Shown: piece after piece, positions 24,201 through 35,200 of the stretch
How positions within the stretch are numbered: the first letter of the stretch is position 1
Layout of the letters: every line of letters starts with the position of its first letter
Assembly (NCBI RefSeq): GCF_963675165.1
Contig: NC_087379.1
Location: 4,667,442 to 4,731,441 of the forward strand
Source: Halichondria panicea
Taxonomy: Eukaryota; Porifera; Demospongiae; Suberitida; Halichondriidae
Reading direction: 5' to 3'
DNA length: 64,000 nucleotides
The notes under the pieces: generated by a model
Databases searched by the model: none
What the model saw: only the letters and a program-made list of their open reading frames with translations
What the model was told of the DNA's origin: nothing
Program-made: the position numbers and the translations under genes

Positions 24201-27200
24201 CATGTACGCCACACCAAAGAGTCCTATTCTGCAGCTGATCCGAAATAGACCAACGGTACCACACAAATGCACTGGACAGAGCATAGACCCAACGGTACCA
24301 CACAAATGCACTGGACAGAGCGTCTGTCAGGAAATCCACAACAAACAGCCCAACTACCCACACCACGAACACACTGGAAGTTCATCAATGGACTCAGTAC
24401 TCATTAACAAGCACCTCAGGGGGATAACCTTCTGCCCATTAAACAGGGTGGCCATTGTTGAATATTGATGTGTAGATAACCATTGGAGATATGGGTGCAT
24501 ATAGGATCATTTCTTTAAGGGGTACACAGAAAGATTTCATTGCAGAATTTGAATATGAAATCAATGGGCTAATTATATCCATATTACATGCACATAATTA
24601 TAGCTGGAGACTATCGGTATCGACTACATTATTATTGAGTACTGAGCTTACTAGCCTAAATCGGACCAGTGAATCCACTTGGTGGCCTAAGCGTACACAG
24701 CTCATTGTGCTACGACAAAAGAGGAATAGCTTACCAATGTACTCACGTTGCTAGGCAACAGGTTATCCAACAAGCCAATCAATTATAGGGTGGTGACCTC
24801 AGTGTTTGTCGGTGCCAGCCGCAGAAATTCACGAAAGCATTAATTGTGACACCCCCAACAGGCCTGGGAAAGTGTAAGACAAACCCTCCCCATAATCATA
24901 GCAGGTCAAACTTGTAGTCTCAGATAGGATGATCAGGGTGGTTAAATGTAGGTAGAATCAGGAGTGCATGAATAAATGGTAGAATCTATTGAATATGTAC
25001 GTTGAAATTTAATAAATGGACGGTTGATTTCGCACAACCAGATATATTTTTAATGCATGGGGAGTGACCATTTTGCTCTTTATAGAGAAGCTGTTCATTC
25101 GTTAAGAGGATAAAGTGGTGCCTTGAAGACTCAGACTACTTTTATGGGAAGGTTGTCTTAGTTTCAAAGATTAGCTAAAATACGTCATAAACACAACTAC
25201 AAAACCTTACACATACATTACTAAGGACGAGAAAAAGGCACAAAATTACGTATACACATTCACTAAGCTTATAACAAAACGTGTGCTCCCATGCAATATT
25301 ACATAAGTTTCTAACACACACACATACACAACTTAGAGTGACTATATAACTACATGTCTTACATGTACGTATACTCTGACATGCCCACAGAAAGAAAGTG
25401 AAATGGACACTGATTGGCAAGCTCTAAAATATCACGACGGCTTCATTTATACAGGGTTTCTTATTCAGGAAACAATTACGGAATATGATTTAATGAACTA
25501 AGGGCAAACATCTCCAATGGAGCCACACAACGAAACACACTTATCTATAATAACAGAAGACATTATATACACGTGTAACTTGACACTAGTAGCTAATCTA
25601 ACAATTTAGTTCTGTTGGGTCACATGTACCGTAGAGTCTGATGGTGGTAGCACTCATTTCAGTCAGCACCAATAATTGATCAAACATACATTCATGTATC
25701 CCTTGCATTAACTATATAATTGTACTGTCTTGAAAATGTTCTATTAGGCACTAAACCAGCATTACGATACAGAATCGTTGCAACGTACATCAACAATAGA
25801 GTTGTGGGTTGAGCGTTCTTTATGGAAGACCAGTGGTGCAAAGTGTTCCATGTGAGGAACACTCAACCCATAACTCTATTGTTGATATTGCAAAGATTGT
25901 GCAAAACCCTGTAGTTAATCCAGGCCTCTCTTGGAGTGTACAACTGTGTGTGGTCCAGTGTTGGCTACGGGCGGTAGACAGACAACCAGCATTGGCATAA
26001 AATAAGCAGTATCCTCAATCCATATCCTTTGGCAAAACATTTTGCATACCACAAACTACAAGCACCCCCACACACGACACTCACAGTGTATGTACTGTAG
26101 CCAAACCTAAGCACTGTATAGTCACATTTTGGTGGTACAGTAGAACCTCGATTATCTGGACACCTTTGTTTCGGAGGCAGGTCGTATAACAAAATATGCC
26201 AATCAGGATAAGCACACCTATCTCCATGGTAACAGGCACATGCGGATTTAAAAAAGACACACCTGTTTCTTGCTTACTAGTTATACTTTGACCATGCTGT
26301 ACAGAAACTTACTCAGCCCAGATACTCGAGGTTCCCCCGATATTAGAGGGCCAGATAATCGAGGTTCTACTGGGTAATTAACTACATATTCATAGAGATT
26401 AATGCGCTCGAATCATGAAACACAAGATTACGGTAGGTACTCGGTACGCTAAGCAGTGACAAACAGCAATACCACTTTATGTGGAAAAGCCATAGACTTA
26501 TTTATGACATGAAACCATCAATTTGAATTAATATTCAATATACTTATGTAGACTGTTCCCATGCCTCATTAATGTAGCCATTAGTAAAACAAAATACATT
26601 AGTAAAGAAAACACACAAGTGAAGTAAACAAGAAGAGGAGAAAGCTATTAAGTACTACGTAGTACAGACTAGGTGTAATAGTTATACAGTACAACTGGGG
26701 GGAGGGGGGGGGGAGGCGTGTGTACAGCGATTACATAACTCTTGCGGGATGATCCAGGAGCAGGAAGGGAACTCCCCTCTCCCCACTTAATTATAGCAGT
26801 GGCTCTATACTTAGAACACTCTCAACTTCCGATAATTGAGCACTCTAGGAGTGTGATTTAATTTGCGACCACAATTGCTTCATGGAGGCAGAATTCTCCA
26901 CTTACATTGCTGCACTTAGTAACAACTAATCACTAGTGCATTATTATTTACACAACAATTGACCACAACCAATTATCGTGCTAAGCAATCCCACCAGTCT
27001 GCCAGAACAGGATGTCACTTTTTTATAGCCATGCAGCCTCATTCCCAGGCCCATAGAAACTAGATACCACCAACATCAACTAAACTAATTAGGCTGCAGT
27101 GAAATGCATGGGAACTTCCGTAATTAGTACAATGTTATATATACAATGTAGGAGCTCCCGAATACCAGAATCTCACAATAATTTAGCAATGGAATATTGA

Positions 27201-30200
27201 GGCCTAGAATGTAGGAGGCCTATATTCGTTAGAATCATTGTAACTATACATGTTAAGACGTACATTAATAATTGTATGTACGTGCTACACTTCAAACACA
27301 ACCACACCAAGGCGTCGTGGTAACAGTTCCCTCAACAATTCCAAGCAGTTCCCGAATCACTGAACCCAACAAAACCCTTGAGGCTATCCGTCTCAATCAG
27401 TCTGTCTGTCTCAATAAGGAATGCTGCATACACGTACATAGTTAGTTATGCACTCCTGGTTCACCATTAAGGATCGAACCAGAGTTCACTAAGTGCTCGA
27501 CAAAAGAAACAATGGCGAGGGAATTTAGACTCCATTGAGGTTTGAGTAATGAGCCGTGGATAAGTCGATCCTGTACTACATGCCAGGAAGTCATAAGCTG
27601 AAAGACTCGTATTGTACCTCACACACACCCACTGATGTCACCATTGAACTGCAATTATGATCTACATAATTATATGATCTACATGCAATCGGAGCTTATA
27701 GTTCCCTACATGCACATATACATACAGTACAGTAATACTGCACGTATACATTATGATACTTCAAACTAGAGCTGCAGGGCATTGCTCTGAGCATGTGCAG
27801 AAGTCCAAGGTGGAATTTCAGCCATAATTATGTACACACTGATCCAATAGTAGCTGTGCTTTGTTGTTGTGTGTTTATGCCACCCTGAAAGCAAACTAGT
27901 CAATCCAGAGGAAAATTATTACCATGCCTCTACAAAATCAAACCCCATTAGAATACTGCACCATTAATGCCATTAAGAGTTGCGTGCACTCAGTGCAGTT
28001 ACAACCTAGTAAAAAGGTCTACATAATTATGGTCACCCTCAGTCTGGGTACCAAATTGGTCCCAGGGACCATCAAAATTCTCAGCGATGAGCAGAAATAC
28101 GCACATTTATTTAGGTTTGCATTTTGTATGCAAACATACATAGCACATTATGTATCGTGTTCACACCAAGCCAAGACACAACGCCACATGCTTGTACACT
28201 TTCACACCCTCCAAATAGACATAGCCCGAGGCTTTGCATTCCATTGGTCAATCTTGCGTACATATGAAACATCATAAGTCAAAATTTCAAGATTAGAAAA
28301 TCGTGATTGCATTACGTACAAGCAAGTCAACAGACACCTACATGCATATGTACACAATTGACACGTCAGCACTTTCCAGGAAACATACTAAGTAACTTCT
28401 CAAAACTTTAAGATGGAACCTGGATTAGCTAGCCACTTTCCAGAAACGTACTATCAAAACTTTAAGATGGAACCTGGATTAGCTTATCATCCCACAGCTA
28501 TGCTAACACATAAACACATAACCATGCTGAATGACACATACACACTGGAATTCGAATTGTTTACTGATCTGAATCAAACGTATTTGATCATTAGAGGCCT
28601 CCTACGTTCCATTCTATATACGCGTACAGGTATGTCATATTCAGGTAATCTCTCTGTAGTCTGAATGTAGAGTCTAAGTTAAACACATAACCATGCTGAA
28701 TGACACATACACACTGGAATTTGAATTGTTTACCGATCTGAATCAAACGTATTTGATCATTAGAGGCCTCCTACGTTCCGTTCTATATACGCGTACAGGT
28801 ATGTCATATTCAGGTAATCTCTCTGTAGTCTGAATGTAGAGTCTAAGTTAGGAGCACTGAAGAGGTGATTCAATAATATCCTCTCCAGTCACAATGCCTC
28901 AATTATCATTAAAGGCCCACTCAAGCCAACGCAATCCCATTGTGCTACTAGCATACACACTGTATGAATGCAAGGCGGCATGATCTAAACTTACTACAAA
29001 AGAAACAAAAGCTTGTAATGTGGTTAAAACATAATCCTCGGCTTGGCAGAGAGGAGACTATATACACAGAAAAGTACTTGAGCTACAACCACAAACAGTG
29101 TGGAGGGTCAGGGAACCACCATGTTGGAGTGCGACAATGTACCCCTACATGTACATGCGATACAAATAAAGAACATGATTATGCACATGTACATGTAGGA
29201 CGTGTAGGTACTAGCACAAGTTATGTTTTATCGCCAAAGAGGATTCTTCACTACAAAATTCAACAAGTAAATTGCCGAGCACACACACACGCACACACAC
29301 ACTCAAATTCAACGGCCAGGTTGCCAGGTACATACACTGCAGGGCCGCATCCAGGATTTTGGGTCAGGGGGAAAATTGGGCAAATGAAAAACATAGGAGG
29401 GGCAAAGCACCCCGCAGTGTATGCATGCACAAAAGTGCACGTCAAACTATAGGGAGGTCCAGGGCATGCTCCCCCGGAAAATAGGTATTTGAGGGCCTTA
29501 GATCGATTCTGGTACAATTTTGTCATCATAAGCAGTACAAATGCCTTATATTAATGAATCTGCCAGATCCTGGGGGGGGGGTGAAACTAGGCCCAGGGGC
29601 AAATTACTCCCCTCAATGCAGCCACGCACTGCATTAAATGTAATCCATAATTCTAGTCCAAACCATTATGATAACAGGAAGAAGCCTACAGTATATATTA
29701 ATGTCTGACAACACAATTACCAACCATAGCAGTGGATGGATTCAGTTACCCCAAATTTAACTGAAGACATACAGTGAGGATAATCCAATTATGGATTACA
29801 CAGTTATAATAATCCCATAGAGGGGAAACTTGAACAAAGGACGCCCTTGAAAATTGTAACCAGGGAAACAGGGTTGCTTAGATAACAATGTTCTTCATCA
29901 TGTAGCTAGAACGCACAGTATGTGTTTTTAGAGTTAGAGTCTTAGAGGGTCTTAGTGCTATTGAGACAGACAAACAACCACATCGATTGAGCATAAGGAC
30001 TTTTTGTTCCGTTAACGACCACTTAAAATCTCATCACAGTGTTTTTTCACATTGACTATAGAGATATAAGAAAGAGGTATGCACATGTAGACAACAAGTC
30101 TAGTGTGGCACTTGTAATTAGGGGAGGAAAAGGATCAGAGGAAAACGCATACTTTAGCGTGCCCTTATACGAATGGTTCCCTGGCTAGGGCCCCAAATTG

Positions 30201-32248
30201 TTTGTCATATGAGACACCAACAATGCATAACTTTCAAGTGGTTTTTAACTTCCTACAGCCTTTTATAAAGTCAGGTACTTATACTTCTTGCCTAATACTG
30301 GTTATCATTACGTTGTATGCATATACACAATTAATAACTATTGGCCTACACTTAAGTCAAAGGAATTAGAATGCTTGATGAAGCCCCTGTGATGATGGTA
30401 GCCGGTTGTCTTTTTGTGGGGTTTGTTATCAAACAAGCAACACCCTAGCTACTAGTTACGGTTGTACTCACCCGAGGACAGAAGTAGCCGGACGTGGTCA
30501 CATGATCAATGGAGCGCTGATCCAAATGACTGCAGGAAATTAAGTAGTCAAACAATACATTACATACATGTACAATTGTGCAGGGGTTAATATTTACAAC
30601 AAGATGCTCATTGAGCACACCCCGTGCGTTGAGCTTCATTGCACAGCGGTAAACGGCAATAACTTTTTACCATAATGACAACATTATCATTATGGGGAAT
30701 GATCGTGAATCTAATTAGATCGATTAGAAAACAGTGTTTTTTGTCGCCTTCGAAGATCGCATACAAGCTAAACTACATTCTCATTAGCAATTAAAGCAGT
30801 CAATGAAAGTGTCTAGGTTTGCTCAAACAGCTCATAATTATGTGTGTCCACGCACGGGGTAATTATATAATTATCACTCAACATCCTTAAAACTAGTACA
30901 ATATATCAAATTTATCGGTATTCTATACAGATAACTGGTATGTACATCCGATAAGTGCCCCAGGGAATATTAGAATTAGGTAATACAGCAGGTGCACGTC
31001 CGACAGACCATAAATGATGCTGTTGTTTGTTGTAAGCTCTCGCACACGTTCCGAGACAATTAGCAATACTCGTAAAAGGACGTACCTGATTACAGCACAT
31101 ACTTATGCAGACTGGCCTGAGGCTATCCTCACTGACAATTAGTATCCGTTACATTAGACGAGATGAACATGTATGGATACGGATTACACGCATCTCGTAG
31201 GCAGGGAGGGGGAGGGGGTGGGTGTGAGGTACTTTAATAGTAAGTGGTGTTTAATTTGAGCACAAACAATGTTTCTACAGCTGCACTTGCTACGTACTTG
31301 CATAAGGGATATACATGTACGTAGGACTGTAGCTATACATAGAAGTGCTATGACAACTAATGGCTGTGCATACAGTATGCTGCACTTTGGCAACAAGTCT
31401 CTCGAGACAGAAGCCTCTCAAACCAGGCACTGTGTGGGGATGAAAATGGTCACTGCCATTAATTATTATAGAGCTTCATCGCAACGAGTCTTATAAACAG
31501 GTTTAATCTACATGTACATGTATGTCAGAAGGTAATAACAAACGGAGGATAACAACATTCCAAGGTATATGGAGGAACATCAATGAAAGGAAGTACAGAG
31601 CTCAGAATCACCCACACATACATTGCTTGCTGATTGATTCCCAGAAATCAGGAAGGGAAGGACTCCATCTTAGGGACAATAGTAAACTATTATAATAATT
31701 ATCAGATTATATCATTAGCGATATACAAGGTCATGGCCAGGTAGACCGTGACTCTTTAGAAACTCAAAGGATTGGGATATTTCCTGTGGCTGTGAAGCAT
31801 TTGTATCACATAGTGAGCCAGAGGCAAGAGTTGCTTAGCAATCAAGTTGCTTAGTAATGAACGTACCACAGACAGGCAGCCATAGGTCCATTCACAAGAT
31901 GCTTGGGAAAACCTGGTAGCAAGTGAGGGAGTCTTATGCAAACTGCTTAATCAAAATCCACCCTAGCTTACCCATCTTAATCATCGTAGCCTCAGCATTG
32001 GCCTGCAGTAGATGAATAGAATCATTATGAATGTGTTGTATTTATTCGAAGGATATTTATTTCGTTCCAAGGCACGGCTTTAAAGCAAGACCAAACTTCA
32101 ATACATCAAATATCTTACTGTGCTGATGTAGAGAACATACCTTGGCTGGTGGAGGTCTACAGTGCTGCAGCATAATGTCTCTAAAGTGGATCTCATCAGT
32201 TATGACCTGATAAGTACCTAAACGTGTGTGTGCGTGTGAGTGACTGTG

Positions 32249-32298
<50 letters not shown>

Positions 32299-35200
32299 GG
32301 GGGGGTGCACCTTGTGTTTTCTGAGAGATGGTCTTGCAGAGACGCACTTCAGCAGAGAGACCCACAATGCAGCATCGTATAGACTGCTTCACAAGCTCCT
32401 GTAGAAAACATCATTTAAAGCTTTTTCGTTTAATGACCCTTTAACAAATTCGACACAAGGCTTGTTTAGAGCTTTATTGCTTGAGGATCCTTTATCAAGC
32501 ACTAGGTACAGGGTCATCAAAGTAGAAAACCCTAAACATTGGAAGGACAGCACACTCACATCTATGGTGCTGAAAATGTTCCCGGGATCACATGAGGCGA
32601 TGGAGCCCATTATAATGACTGCTTCCTTGCTGGCATGGTTGGGCACGTGCCTAGAGCAGCAAAACAAATAACATATAATTCATGCACTCCTGCTATAATG
32701 TAAGGAGAGTCCAGCGCAATAAAAACCTAGCATGAACGTACTATCGTATAATTTGTTGGACAGCAAAACATCATGATTTTGGACGGGTATAATTGGAACA
32801 GCCCCACGTGAGACGTCCATAGAACAGGCATGCAGGTGCATGCGAGCTAGTATGCGACAAGACAGTTGCACTAAATATCTCAAAACCTTGTAATCCTCGA
32901 GCTATCTAACTGCAGACTCTTGCTAGCTATAAAGCTACGTTGCTTGGAATGTATCTTAACTTTTCAAGATAATTATTGTCCGGATATTTAGCACAAATGT
33001 AAATTAAAGCACCAGAGTATCCGCTGAAACACTATCATAGTGGGATAGCTAAATCATACAGTAATGAAAGCACCGCGGGTGCTGATGCCTCGGTGGAGGT
33101 GCCAAAGCTACATAACATAAGGCTACTAATAGCGTTTATACACACATTATACTATCATGAATTTGATTAATTTTGCTGCATGCAGGCAGAATCCAGAATC
33201 ACAGGGAAATTCAACGATCGATGCCAAAGTTCAAGCCTAAGATTAATGGCTGCATCAGCAGAGCCTTGAAGCTCTCTTCTCACTCTTGCAGCTACCAATA
33301 TAGCTAGCGTTCTAGTGCAGAGCTAACTACTAGTAGAGTAGCAACACTCCATGGACAAGTTTTGCTACACACTCTTCTGAAAAGGCTGTGCTGCAAAGGC
33401 ATTCCAAGTAAGCGAATTAAACTAGGCATAACTCGAGAACGAAGCATTATTTTGCAAATCCACGAATTAAAATCCAAGGAAACATGACTAGAAGCTCTTA
33501 CTTGCACTTGATTGATCCTTGAGCAGCTGCAGCCTACACACACACACACTACCGTATACCTCGCTTGCGCATGCGCATCGAGGCATAACTAGTGACTCAC
33601 TTGAGAGCTCTCATAGTCATCTCTAGTGAGTTCTGTATGGAGGGATCACCAGAGCAGGAGGGAGGTCTCTTGAGGGCTTCCATGAGAACACGGGAGTTGC
33701 CTGTGAGTGTAGGGATGGAGGGTTGTGACATGAGACACAATAATTATTATATCACGTAGTCAAGGAACAAGGGTGTCAGGCCTTCATACAGAAAAAATTG
33801 ACAGGGGCGAACAAAATTCAAAAATAGGGAGGCGAGGCAATTATCCGTGTGCGTTAGCGAGATATACGGAAGTGTGTTTGTGTGTGTAGACTGCTACAGC
33901 TGCTCAAGGATCAATCAAGTGCAAGCAAGAGTTTCTATAGGCTTCTAGCCATATTTTCTTGGATTTTAATTCGTGGATTTGCAAAATAATGCTTGGTTCT
34001 TGAGTTATACCTAGTTTTGTTTACTTGGAATGCCATTGCAGCCTTTTAAGAAGAGTGCGTAGAAAAACTTGTCCATCGAGTGTTGCTACTCTACTTAGTA
34101 GTTACGTAGCTCTGCACTAGAACGCTAGCTATTGGTAGCTGCAAGAGTGAGAAGAGAGCTGCAAAGCTCTGCTGATGTAGCCATTAATTTTAGACTTGAA
34201 CTTTTGGCATCGATCGTTTTTAACTACAATCATGGTCGATCATTACCCATGCACTCTTTGAGTTTCCCTGTGATTCTGGATTCTGCCTGCATGCACCAAA
34301 ATTAATTAATGCATCATGATATTATAATGTGCATGTGTATATAAAAGCTATCAGTAGCTTTATGTTATGTAGCTTTGGCATCTCCACCGAGGCATCAGGA
34401 CCCGCGGTACTTTTATTGTTATTAAGTACTAATAGTATTGTGGAATGTAATAAAAATGCAGAAATTAAATTAGTTTCAATTGCCTAGACTGAATGGTACT
34501 AGATAAAAGCCATAGCCTGAGCGACACAAGCCTTTCTCACTTAATGAAAGTCGCTCTTGAATCGCCCTCTGTACTTACAGATAGTGACTTAGAAGAAGAA
34601 ATTGTGAGCGTATGAAACAGAAAGAGTAGAAGAATAGCAGTTTAATTAAAGTAGCTTCGTAAAGAACTCATTATAGTTGTTGTTATGAATAGTTATTAAG
34701 GCAGAGCTCTTGGTTTGGTTGGTGTGTCACAGGCCATAACACTACTGTGTGTTATGGCCTGTACAAAAATTTACAATTGCCAGGGGGGGGGGGGCGAAAC
34801 CGTAGCCAATGGGGGCGAGCGCCCCTCCCCCCCTCTATGAAGCCCTGGGTGTAATAATAGTCCCTTCCGTCGTGTTATTATTACACAGTCGTGTAGCCTC
34901 GAGGTATGACTTGGTAAGGGGTTGTCGTGATATTATAGCATGTGCATGTATACAGGCAGCTCATCCTCTGGCTTGTGCCTGTATATTATCATACAACACT
35001 CGGTCTCATGCTGTGCATCTATTACATGTAGTAATTACGCCATAGCCGAGTGTTAGAAATGACTGTATGGTCAAATGTCATTTGTGCCAGGTCATACTGA
35101 CTGGAAACATGCAGGAATGCATGGTCATTCTAATGAAACGTCCGGTCAATGACCAATGGCAGTGAGTAATTTCTAACACTGCTAGCCGCCATATATAATT

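Larger units (their letters stand above)
23615..30471 (-). other. GTF2H2 intron 13, repeat-rich
   Basis: A 6.9-kb intron with no supported exon on either strand. It contains the hairpin at 25788-25889, a MITE at 26138-26372, a G-rich run at 26697-26716, a 169-bp duplication at 28513-28850 and a composite repeat near 29339-29640. The frame at 27924-28277 has no domain and is probably chance. Confidence 0.7.

Noticed and set aside
27924-28277. 117-codon open frame in GTF2H2 intron 13
   Set aside because: No recognisable motif and no splice context that links it to exons.
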